The notes under the pieces were generated by a model, which was not told the DNA's origin, did no database searches, and saw only the letters and a program-made list of their open reading frames with translations. Shown one piece after another: positions 50,634 through 58,498 of a DNA stretch of 64,000 bases (position 1 is its first letter; each line of letters opens with the position of its first letter). A program made the translations under genes and the position numbers. The DNA is from Streptomyces griseus. GTDB taxonomy: Bacteria > Actinomycetota > Actinomycetes > Streptomycetales > Streptomycetaceae. The stretch lies in NCBI RefSeq assembly GCF_900460065.1, contig NZ_UAVD01000038.1:183642-247641 (forward strand). Reading direction: 5' to 3'.

Positions 50634-50714
50634 CCTGACCTGACCTGACCTGACCTGACCTGACCTGACCTGACCCGAGCTGAGCTGAGCTGACCCGAGC
50701 TGAGCTGGCCTGAC
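50626..50714. repeat. Pentanucleotide tandem repeat array (TGACC and variants)
   Basis: TGACC repeats ten times without change from 50626 to 50675. It continues as 5-bp variants (CGAGC, TGAGC, TGACC, TGGCC) to about 50714, seven to eight further units. The array contains the stop codon of the oxidoreductase gene and lies just before the homocysteine methyltransferase start at 50724. Confidence 0.9.
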
Positions 50715-50723
50715 GAGGAGGAG

Positions 50724-51647
50724 GTGGCGGTGCGTACCGTGCGCACGCTCGCCGAAGCGCTGGACGCCGGGCCCGTCCTGCTGGACGGCGGGCTCTCCAA
50801 CCAACTGGAGGCGCAGGGCTGCGATCTGTCCGACGCCCTGTGGTCGGCCCGGTTGCTGGCCGACGCGCCGGAACAGATCGAGGCCGCTCACCTCGCCTAC
50901 CTCCGGGCCGGGGCACGGGTGCTCATCACGGCCAGCTACCAGGCCACCTTCGAAGGGTTCGGTCGGTACGGTCTCGACCGGGCCGCGACCGGGGCCCTGC
51001 TCGCCCGCAGCGTGGAGCTGGCCCGGCGCGCCGCCGAGGCGGCGCGCCGGGCCGACCCCGGCCGGGAGACCTGGGTCGCCGCGTCGGTCGGACCGTACGG
51101 GGCGATGCTCGCGGACGGCAGCGAGTACCGGGGCCGCTACGGGCTGAGCGTCCGGGAGTTGGAGCGCTTCCACCGCCCCCGGGTGGCGGCGCTGGCCGCG
51201 GCCGGGCCCGACGCACTGGCACTGGAGACCGTGCCGGACCTGGACGAGGCCGAGGCCCTGGTCCGGGTGGCCGAGGAGACCGGGCTGCCGTACTGGCTCT
51301 CGTACAGCGTGGCGGACGGCCGGACGAGGGCCGGCCAGCCGCTTCAGGAGGCGTTCGCGGTGGCGGCGGGGCGGGACTCGGTCCTCGCGGTCGGGGTCAA
51401 CTGCTGCGATCCGCAGGAGGCGCGGGGGGCGGTGGAGCAGGCGGTGGCGGTCACGGGCAGGCCCGCCGTGGTCTACCCGAACAGCGGGGAGGGCTGGGAC
51501 GCCGGGGCGCGGGGGTGGACCGGGCACGGCACCTTCGACCCCGGGCAGGTCCGGGCCTGGACACGGGCCGGGGCCAGGCTCGTCGGAGGCTGCTGCCGGG
51601 TGGGGCCGGATCTCATCACGGAGCTGGACGGGCGGCTGGAGGGGTAG
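50724..51647 (+). CDS. mmuM: Homocysteine S-methyltransferase
   Basis: GTG at 50724 behind GAGGAGGAG gives 307 residues; GTG 50730 is also possible. The protein has the family layout: LLDGGLSNQLE at the N-terminus, and zinc ligands in GVNCCDP near residue 219 and in the GGCCRV segment near the C-terminus. It transfers a methyl group from S-methylmethionine or S-adenosylmethionine to homocysteine to form methionine. It precedes the SAM-dependent methyltransferase Hen1, but nothing indicates a shared pathway. Confidence 0.9.
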   Translation: MAVRTVRTLAEALDAGPVLLDGGLSNQLEAQGCDLSDALWSARLLADAPEQIEAAHLAYLRAGARVLITASYQATFEGFGRYGLDRAATGALLARSVELARRAAEAARRADPGRETWVAASVGPYGAMLADGSEYRGRYGLSVRELERFHRPRVAALAAAGPDALALETVPDLDEAEALVRVAEETGLPYWLSYSVADGRTRAGQPLQEAFAVAAGRDSVLAVGVNCCDPQEARGAVEQAVAVTGRPAVVYPNSGEGWDAGARGWTGHGTFDPGQVRAWTRAGARLVGGCCRVGPDLITELDGRLEG

Positions 51648-51741
51648 GGGCCCTCTTCAGCGGGCGCCCCCGGGGCCGTTCCGGAGAGCGTTGCGGGCCG
51701 GGAGGAGCGAAATTGCCTGGTGGGGGCAGGGAGGCGACGGC

Positions 51742-51747
51742 CATACT
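51742..51747 (+). promoter_or_regulatory. -10 element for a probable leaderless hen1 transcript
   Basis: CATACT at 51742-51747 ends seven bases before the GTG of hen1 at 51755, the same hexamer and spacing seen before the gene at 44207. No ribosome site precedes the GTG, and no good -35 element was found at normal spacing. Confidence 0.4.
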
Positions 51748-51754
51748 CGGACAG

Positions 51755-53248
51755 GTGTTCCTGACAATCGGTACGACCGGCACCCCAGAGCGTCCCGCCA
51801 CGGACCTGGGCTTTCTGCTGCACAAGCATCCCGACAAGGCGCAGGTGTTCTCCACCTCGCACGGCTCCGCGCACGTCTTCTACCCCGAGGCGTCCGCCGA
51901 GCGCTGCACGGCCGCGCTCCTGCTGGAGGTGGATCCGGTGGCGCTGGTGCGGCGCGGCAAGGGCAAGGGCCGGGGCGGCGCCCCCGACGCGGCGCTCGCG
52001 CAGTACGTCAACGACCGCCCCTACGCGGCGTCCTCGCTGCTCTCGGTCGCCCTCGCCGCCGTGTTCAAGTCCGCGCTCGGTGGTGTCTGCCGGGCCCTGC
52101 CCGAGCGGGCCGGCAGCCCGTTGCCGCTGCGGATCGAGGTGCCCGCCCTGCCCGCCAGGGGCGGCGCCGAGCTGGTGCACAAGCTGTTCGCGCCGCTCGG
52201 CTGGGAGCGGGTCGACGCCACGGCCGTACCGCTGGACGAGGAGTTCCCCGCGTGGGGCGACTCCCGCTACGTACGCCTGGTGCTGGAGGGCGAGTTGCGG
52301 CTCGCGGACGCGCTGCGCCAGCTCTATGTCCTGCTCCCGGTCCTCGACGACGCCAAGCACTACTGGGTCGCGCCCGACGAGGTGGACAAGCTGCTGCGCG
52401 CGGGCGAGGGCTGGCTGGCCGACCACCCCGAACGGCCGCTGATCACTCGCCGCTACCTCTCCCACCGCTGGGGACTCACACGCCGGGCCGACCAGGCCCT
52501 GGAGCTGGTCCGGCTCGCCGAGGCGGACGACCTGGACGTCGACAGCCTCGACAACGCGGTGGACGAGAGCGCCGACACCGAGGAGAAGCCGGTCCCGCTC
52601 GCCGCACAGCGACGCGCCGCGATCCTCGACGCGCTGCGCGGAGCCGGGGCGAGCCGGGTGCTCGACCTCGGCTGCGGCCAGGGCCAGTTGGTGCAGGAGC
52701 TCCTCAAGGACGTGCGCTTCACCGAGATCGTGGGCGTCGACGTCTCGATGCGCGCCCTCACCATCGCCTCGCGGCGGCTCAAGCTGGACCGGATGGGGGA
52801 GCGCCAGGCCGGCCGGGTCACCCTCCGGCAGGGCTCGCTGACCTACACCGACAAGCGGCTGACGGGGTATGACGCCGCTGTGCTCAGCGAGGTCATCGAG
52901 CATCTGGACCTGGACCGGCTGCCCGCCCTGGAGTACGCCGTGTTCGGCGCCGCGCGCCCCGGGACGGTGCTCGTGACCACGCCGAACGTCGAGTACAACG
53001 TCCGCTGGGAGACCCTCCCGGCCGGACACGTCCGCCACGGGGACCACCGCTTCGAGTGGACCCGGGCCGAATTCCGGGACTGGGCCGGGCAGGTCGCCGA
53101 ACGGCACGGCTACACGGTGCGGTACGCGCCGGTCGGGCCCGACGACCCCGAGGTGGGGCCGCCGACCCAGCTGGCCGTGTTCACCCGGGCCGACACCACC
53201 CCAACCACCACGAAGACCGAGAAGAAGAAGGAGGCGGAAGCCGCATGA
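51755..53248 (+). CDS. hen1: Hen1, 3'-terminal RNA ribose 2'-O-methyltransferase
   Basis: GTG at 51755 gives 497 residues. The N-terminal half is the Hen1 N-domain (starting VFLTIGTTGTPERPATDLG, ending near the LITRRYLSHRW segment). The C-terminal half is a SAM-dependent methyltransferase with VLDLGCGQGQL and SEVIEHLDLDR, whose Glu and His residues fit the metal-binding site of bacterial Hen1, plus HRFEW further on. It modifies the 2'-OH at the 3' end of cut RNA so the repaired junction resists re-cleavage. It is coupled to Pnkp by an ATGA overlap, and the pair forms the bacterial RNA repair complex. Confidence 0.93.
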   Translation: MFLTIGTTGTPERPATDLGFLLHKHPDKAQVFSTSHGSAHVFYPEASAERCTAALLLEVDPVALVRRGKGKGRGGAPDAALAQYVNDRPYAASSLLSVALAAVFKSALGGVCRALPERAGSPLPLRIEVPALPARGGAELVHKLFAPLGWERVDATAVPLDEEFPAWGDSRYVRLVLEGELRLADALRQLYVLLPVLDDAKHYWVAPDEVDKLLRAGEGWLADHPERPLITRRYLSHRWGLTRRADQALELVRLAEADDLDVDSLDNAVDESADTEEKPVPLAAQRRAAILDALRGAGASRVLDLGCGQGQLVQELLKDVRFTEIVGVDVSMRALTIASRRLKLDRMGERQAGRVTLRQGSLTYTDKRLTGYDAAVLSEVIEHLDLDRLPALEYAVFGAARPGTVLVTTPNVEYNVRWETLPAGHVRHGDHRFEWTRAEFRDWAGQVAERHGYTVRYAPVGPDDPEVGPPTQLAVFTRADTTPTTTKTEKKKEAEAA

Positions 53249-55827
53249 ACAGAGACCACAGCACGACCGGCGCGGAGACCGCCGCCCCGACCCCCGTGCG
53301 CACCCTGCCGGTGACCGACCTCTCCCTCGTCGTCCTCATCGGCGCCAGCGGATCGGGCAAGTCCACCTTCGCCCGCAAGCACTTCAAACCGACCGAGATC
53401 GTCTCCTCGGACTTCTGCCGGGGTCTGGTCGCCGACGACGAGAACGACCAGAGCGCCAGCCGCGACGCCTTCGACGTGCTGCACTACATCGCCGGCAAGC
53501 GGCTGGAGGCCGGTCGGCTCACCGTGATCGACGCCACCAGCGTCCAGTCCGAGAGCCGCAAGCAGCTCGTCCAGCTGGCCCGCGCGTACGACGTCCTGCC
53601 CATCGCCATCGTCCTCGATCTCCCCGAGGAGGTCTGCGCCGCCCGCAACGCGGCCCGCCCGGACCGCGCCTCCATGCCGCGCCACGTCATCCAGCGGCAC
53701 CGCCGCGAGCTGCGGCGTTCCCTGCGGGGCCTGGAGCGCGAGGGCTTCCGCAAGGTGCACGTCCTGCGCACCGAGGAGGAGGCCGAGAGCGCGACGGTGG
53801 TCCTGGAGCGCCGCTACAACGACCTGCGCCACCTCACCGGCCCGTTCGACATCATCGGGGACATCCACGGCTGCCGCTCCGAGCTGGACACCCTGCTCGG
53901 CAAGCTCGGCTATGGGGACGGCGCCCACCCCGAAGGACGCACGGCCGTGTTCGTCGGCGACCTCGTGGACCGGGGCCCCGACAGCCCGGGCGTGCTGCGC
54001 CGCGTCATGTCCATGGTGGCGGCGGGCAACGCCCTTTGCGTCCCCGGCAACCACGAGAACAAGCTCGGCCGCTACCTCGCGGGCCGCAAGGTCCAGCTCA
54101 CCCACGGGCTCGCCGAGACCGTCGAGCAGCTGGAGCGCGAGGACGCCGAACACCCCGAGTTCCGGGGGCAGGTGAGGGAGTTCATCGACTCCCTCGTCAG
54201 CCACTACGTCCTGGACGGCGGCAAGCTGGTGGTCTGCCACGCCGGGCTGCCCGAGAAGTACCACGGCCGCACCTCCGGCCGGGTCCGTTCGCACGCGCTG
54301 TACGGGGACACGACGGGGGAGACCGACGAGTTCGGCCTGCCCGTGCGCTACCCGTGGGCCGAGGAGTACCGGGGCCGCGCCACCGTGGTCTACGGCCACA
54401 CCCCCGTCCCCACCACCTCCTGGATCAACAACACCATCTGCCTGGACACCGGGGCCGTCTTCGGCGGGAGGATGACCGCGCTGCGCTGGCCGGAGCGCGA
54501 ACTGGTCGACGTACCCGCCGAGAAGGTCTGGTACGAGCCGGTCAAGCCGCTGGTGACCGAGGCGCCCGGAGGCCGGGAGGGCCGGCCGCTGGACATCGCC
54601 GACGTCCAGGGCCGCCGCGTCGTGGAGACCCGGCACCTGGGGCGCGTCGCCGTGCGCGAGGAGAACGCCGCCGCCGCGCTGGAGGTCATGAGCCGGTTCG
54701 CCGTCGACCCGCGCCTCCTCGCCTACCTGCCGCCCACCATGGCCCCCACCGCCACCTCCCGCGAGGACGGCTTCCTGGAGCACCCGGCCGAGGCCTTCGC
54801 GCAGTACGCGGCCGACGGCGTCGAGCGGGTCGTGTGCGAGGAGAAGCACATGGGCTCCCGGGCCGTGGTCCTGGTCTGCAAGGACGCGGCGGCGGCGACC
54901 GCGCGGTTCGGCACGACGGGCACCACCGGCGCGCTGTACACCCGCACCGGACGCCCGTTCCTGGACGACCCGGCCCTGACCGAGACGGTCCTGGACCGGC
55001 TCCGCACCGCCGTCACCGCCGCCGGGCTCTGGGCGGAGTGGGACACCGACTGGGTGCTCCTGGACGCCGAGCTGATGCCGTGGTCGCTCAAGGCCGGCGG
55101 CCTGCTGCGCTCGCAGTACGCCGCCGTCGGCGCCGCGTCCGGCGCGGTCTTCCCACCGGCCGTCGCCGCCCTGGAGCAGGCGGTCGCCCGGGGCGTCGAG
55201 GTGGCCGGCCTCGCCGGACAGCAGCGGGCCCGCGCGCGGGACGCGGCAGCCTTCACCGAGGCGTACCGGCGCTACTGCTGGCCCACCGAGGGGCTGGACG
55301 GGGTGCGCCTGGCCCCCTTCCAGATCCTCGCCGTCCAGGGCCGCTCCCTGGCCGCCGTCCCGCACGACGAGCAGCTCGCCCTGCTCGACCGGCTGGTGGA
55401 GCACGACCCGACCGGACTGCTCCAGGTCACCCGCCGGCTCGTCGTCGACACCGGCGACGAGGCCTCGGTCCGGGCGGGCGTGGACTGGTGGCTGGAGATG
55501 ACCGGGCGGGGCGGCGAGGGCATGGTCGTCAAACCGCTCGGCGCCCTCGTCCGGGACGCCGGGGGCCGCCTCGTCCAGCCCGGCATCAAGGTGCGGGGCC
55601 GGGAGTACCTCCGCATCATCTACGGCCCCGAGTACACCCGCCCGGAGAATCTGGAGCGCCTGCGCTCCCGGTTCCTCGGCCACAAGCGCTCGCTGGCGCT
55701 GCGGGAGTACGCGCTCGGTCTGGAGGCGCTGGACCGGCTGGCGGAGGGCGAGCCGCTGTGGCGGGTCCACGAGGCGGTGTTCGCGGTCCTGGCGCTGGAG
55801 TCGGAGCCGGTGGACCCCCGGCTCTGA
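53245..55827 (+). CDS. pnkp: Pnkp, polynucleotide kinase-phosphatase with ligase-like domain
   Basis: ATG at 53245 overlaps the hen1 stop, with GGAGG upstream, and gives 860 residues. The N-terminal P-loop kinase has GASGSGKS at 33-40. The central metallophosphoesterase has GDIHG at 205-209, GDLVDRG at 238-244 and GNHE at 268-271. The C-terminal adenylyltransferase/ligase-like domain has EEKHMGSR with the candidate AMP-accepting lysine K534. It processes 5'-OH and 3'-phosphate (or 2',3'-cyclic) RNA ends and, with Hen1, seals cut RNA such as tRNA attacked by ribotoxins. All three domains look intact. Confidence 0.94.
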   Translation: MNRDHSTTGAETAAPTPVRTLPVTDLSLVVLIGASGSGKSTFARKHFKPTEIVSSDFCRGLVADDENDQSASRDAFDVLHYIAGKRLEAGRLTVIDATSVQSESRKQLVQLARAYDVLPIAIVLDLPEEVCAARNAARPDRASMPRHVIQRHRRELRRSLRGLEREGFRKVHVLRTEEEAESATVVLERRYNDLRHLTGPFDIIGDIHGCRSELDTLLGKLGYGDGAHPEGRTAVFVGDLVDRGPDSPGVLRRVMSMVAAGNALCVPGNHENKLGRYLAGRKVQLTHGLAETVEQLEREDAEHPEFRGQVREFIDSLVSHYVLDGGKLVVCHAGLPEKYHGRTSGRVRSHALYGDTTGETDEFGLPVRYPWAEEYRGRATVVYGHTPVPTTSWINNTICLDTGAVFGGRMTALRWPERELVDVPAEKVWYEPVKPLVTEAPGGREGRPLDIADVQGRRVVETRHLGRVAVREENAAAALEVMSRFAVDPRLLAYLPPTMAPTATSREDGFLEHPAEAFAQYAADGVERVVCEEKHMGSRAVVLVCKDAAAATARFGTTGTTGALYTRTGRPFLDDPALTETVLDRLRTAVTAAGLWAEWDTDWVLLDAELMPWSLKAGGLLRSQYAAVGAASGAVFPPAVAALEQAVARGVEVAGLAGQQRARARDAAAFTEAYRRYCWPTEGLDGVRLAPFQILAVQGRSLAAVPHDEQLALLDRLVEHDPTGLLQVTRRLVVDTGDEASVRAGVDWWLEMTGRGGEGMVVKPLGALVRDAGGRLVQPGIKVRGREYLRIIYGPEYTRPENLERLRSRFLGHKRSLALREYALGLEALDRLAEGEPLWRVHEAVFAVLALESEPVDPRL

Positions 55828-55907
55828 ACCGGGGCCGGACATCCGCCGGGGCCAACCGGTAGGCGATTCGCCGGGTGAACGGCGCTCCGCGCGGTGAGGA
55901 TGAAGGC

Positions 55908-57143
55908 ATGGGATTCCATGTCGACTCCGAAGCCGGGCGGCTGCGCCGCGTCGTCCTGCACCGCCCGGATCTGGAGCTGAAGCGGCTCACCCCCAGGAAC
56001 AAGGACGCGCTCCTGTTCGACGACGTCCTGTGGGTGCGCCGCGCCCGCGAGGAGCACGACGGGTTCGCCGACGTGCTGCGCGACCGGGGGGTCGCCGTGC
56101 ACCTCTTCGGCGATCTCCTGCGGGAGTCCCTCGACATCCCGGTCGCCCGGCGGCTCGTGCTCGACCGGGTCTTCGACGAGAAGGAGTACGGTCCGCTCGC
56201 CACCGAGCACCTGCGGGCCGCCTTCGAGGAGCTGTCCTCGGAGGAGCTGGCGGAGGCCCTGGTCGGTGGCATGACCAAGCGGGAGTTCCTGGAGCGGCAC
56301 AGCGAGCCGACCTCCGTCCGCTTCCACGTGATGGACAAGGACGACTTCCTGCTGGGCCCGCTGCCGAACCACCTCTTCACCCGGGACACCTCGGCCTGGA
56401 TCTACGACGGGGTCTCCATCAACGCGATGCGCTGGCCCGCCAGGCAGCGCGAGACCGTCCACTTCGAGGCGATCTACCGGCACCACCCCCTCTTCACCGG
56501 CCCGGAGGCGGGCGCCTTCCACCACTGGTCGCAGGGGCAGGACGACTATCCCTCCACCATCGAGGGCGGTGACGTCCTGGTCATCGGGCAGGGGGCCGTC
56601 CTCATCGGGATGAGCGAGCGCACCACGCCGCAGGCCGTGGAGATGCTGGCCCGGGGCCTCTTCGACGCGGGCTCGGCGCGCACGATCGTGGCCCTCGACA
56701 TGCCCAAGGCCCGGGCGTTCATGCACCTGGACACGGTGATGACGATGATCGACGGCGACACCTTCACCCAGTACGCCGGTCTCGGCATGCTCCGCTCGTA
56801 CACCATCGAGCCCGGCAGCGGCCCGCGCGAGCTGAAGGTCACCGACCACCCGCCCGAGCACATGCACCGCGCCATCGCCGCCGCGCTGGGCCTCGACTCG
56901 GTCCGGGTGCTCACCGCCACCCAGGACGTGCACGCGGCCGAGCGCGAGCAGTGGGACGACGGCTGCAACGTGCTCGCGGTCGAGCCCGGGGTGGTCGTCG
57001 CGTACGAGCGCAACGCGACGACCAACACCTATCTGCGCAAGCAGGGCATCGAGGTGATCGAGATCCGGGGCAGCGAGCTGGGCCGGGGCCGCGGGGGGCC
57101 GCGCTGTATGAGCTGCCCGGTGGAGCGCGACCCCGTGGGCTGA
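55908..57143 (+). CDS. arcA: Arginine deiminase
   Basis: ATG at 55908 gives 411 residues, standard length. Family hallmarks are LHRPDLELKRLTPRNKDALLFDD, PNHLFTRDTSAWI and a C-terminal GGPRCMSCP in which C400 is the catalytic nucleophile; the expected Asp and His residues (FTRD and AFMHLDTVM) are present. It converts arginine to citrulline and ammonia. The next gene is an ornithine carbamoyltransferase, which could degrade citrulline. No carbamate kinase is encoded in the window. Confidence 0.95.
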   Translation: MGFHVDSEAGRLRRVVLHRPDLELKRLTPRNKDALLFDDVLWVRRAREEHDGFADVLRDRGVAVHLFGDLLRESLDIPVARRLVLDRVFDEKEYGPLATEHLRAAFEELSSEELAEALVGGMTKREFLERHSEPTSVRFHVMDKDDFLLGPLPNHLFTRDTSAWIYDGVSINAMRWPARQRETVHFEAIYRHHPLFTGPEAGAFHHWSQGQDDYPSTIEGGDVLVIGQGAVLIGMSERTTPQAVEMLARGLFDAGSARTIVALDMPKARAFMHLDTVMTMIDGDTFTQYAGLGMLRSYTIEPGSGPRELKVTDHPPEHMHRAIAAALGLDSVRVLTATQDVHAAEREQWDDGCNVLAVEPGVVVAYERNATTNTYLRKQGIEVIEIRGSELGRGRGGPRCMSCPVERDPVG

Positions 57144-57187
57144 GGAGCGCGCCGACCGCGAGCCGGGCCGGTAGGGAGACGCGCCCT

Positions 57188-57216
57188 GTATAGAGATGCG
57201 GGTCGTCGTATAGACT
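57188..57216 (+). promoter_or_regulatory. Direct GTATAGA repeat upstream of the carbamoyltransferase gene
   Basis: GTATAGA occurs at 57188-57194 and 57208-57214, 20 bases apart. The second copy overlaps a -10-like TAGACT (57211-57216), 56 bases before the start codon. The repeats could bind a regulator such as ArgR, but the match to known arginine boxes is weak. The function is unproven. Confidence 0.35.
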
Positions 57217-57272
57217 TCCAGTTCTGCCCGCGCGCAGTGCGCCGATCCCCGTCCGACCCAGGAGCAGTCATC

Positions 57273-58277
57273 ATGGCCATAGACCTCACCGGCCGCCACT
57301 TCCTCAAGGAGCTGGACTTCACCTCCGAGGAGTTCCTCGGCCTGGTCTCCCTGGCCGCCGAGCTCAAGGCGGCCAAGAAGGCCGGGGTCGAGGTCCAGCG
57401 GCTGCGCGGCAAGAACATCGCGCTGATCTTCGAGAAGACCTCGACCCGTACGCGCTGCGCCTTCGAGGTCGCCGCGGCGGACCAGGGCGCCTCCACCACC
57501 TACCTCGACCCGGCGGGCTCCCAGATGGGCCACAAGGAGTCCGTCAGGGACACCGCCCGGGTGCTCGGCCGGATGTTCGACGGGATCGAGTACCGGGGCG
57601 ACAGCCAGCAGGCCGTCGAGGAGCTGGCCGCCTACGGCGGAGTGCCGGTCTTCAACGGCCTCACCGACGACTGGCACCCCACCCAGATGCTCGCCGACGT
57701 GCTCACCATGACCGAGTTCCGCGAGGGGCCCGTCGCGGAGACCGCTTTCGCCTACCTCGGCGACGCCCGGTTCAACATGGGCAACTCCTATCTGGTCACC
57801 GGCGCCCTGCTCGGCCTGGACGTCAGGATCGTCGCCCCTGAGGCGTACTGGCCGGACGAGGCCGTGGTGGCGCGGGCCCGGGAGCTCGCCGAGGTCAGCG
57901 GCGCGACGATCACCCTCACCGGCGATGTCGCCGAGGGCGTCCGGGGCGCCGACTTCGTCGCCACCGACGTCTGGGTCTCCATGGGGGAGCCCAAGGAGGT
58001 GTGGGCCGAGCGCATCGCCGCCCTCGGCCCCTACGCCGTGACGATGGACGTCCTGCGGGCCACCGGCAACCCGGACGTGAAGTTCCTGCACTGCCTGCCC
58101 GCCTTCCACGACCTCGGCACCCAGGTCGGCCGGGACATCCACGACCGGTACGGGCTGACCGAGCTGGAGGTCAGCGACGAGGTCTTCGAGTCCGCGCACT
58201 CGGTCGTCTTCGACCAGGCGGAGAACCGCATGCACACGATCAAGGCCGTACTGGTGGCCACGCTCGCGGGGAAGTAG
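57273..58277 (+). CDS. argF: Ornithine carbamoyltransferase
   Basis: ATG at 57273 follows GGAGCAGTC and gives 334 residues. The carbamoyl-phosphate motif STRTR is at 57-61, with DWHPTQMLAD and the ornithine-loop HCLP near residue 273. Next to arginine deiminase it is more likely catabolic (ArcB-type), though sequence alone does not separate anabolic from catabolic forms. It has its own upstream spacer of 129 bases with a repeated GTATAGA. Confidence 0.93.
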   Translation: MAIDLTGRHFLKELDFTSEEFLGLVSLAAELKAAKKAGVEVQRLRGKNIALIFEKTSTRTRCAFEVAAADQGASTTYLDPAGSQMGHKESVRDTARVLGRMFDGIEYRGDSQQAVEELAAYGGVPVFNGLTDDWHPTQMLADVLTMTEFREGPVAETAFAYLGDARFNMGNSYLVTGALLGLDVRIVAPEAYWPDEAVVARARELAEVSGATITLTGDVAEGVRGADFVATDVWVSMGEPKEVWAERIAALGPYAVTMDVLRATGNPDVKFLHCLPAFHDLGTQVGRDIHDRYGLTELEVSDEVFESAHSVVFDQAENRMHTIKAVLVATLAGK

Positions 58278-58327
58278 CCCCGCCGGTGCCGACCGGTGCG
58301 GCCACGGAGGGGGGCTTCGCATGCTCA

Positions 58328-58345
58328 TTCACCCGATTGGGTGAA
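58328..58345. promoter_or_regulatory. Inverted repeat between carbamoyltransferase and permease genes
   Basis: TTCACCC at 58328-58334 and GGGTGAA at 58339-58345 are a perfect 7-bp inverted repeat with a GATT spacer. GCATG and CATGC sequences flank it (58319-58323, 58346-58350) and could extend the symmetry with a small bulge. It is placed where a regulator of the permease or a terminator of the upstream gene might act. Confidence 0.45.
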
Positions 58346-58498
58346 CATGCGAGGTGGTGGCTACGATGTCGCCTCTTGGTGGGGTTCGGGCTCGCGATGC
58401 CCGGACCCCCTTCCCATGTGCCGCCCGCGGTCCCCACGGCCGCCGTGCGCACCGGGAGACGTCCCCCCACTGCACCACCAGAGATGAGAACGTCCCGC

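Noticed and set aside
50626..50714. CRISPR-like array
   Set aside because: Repeats are five bases with no spacers and there are no cas genes; it is a microsatellite.
58278..58498. Riboswitch or T-box ahead of the permease
   Set aside because: Only a short inverted repeat is visible; no conserved riboswitch core could be recognised by eye.
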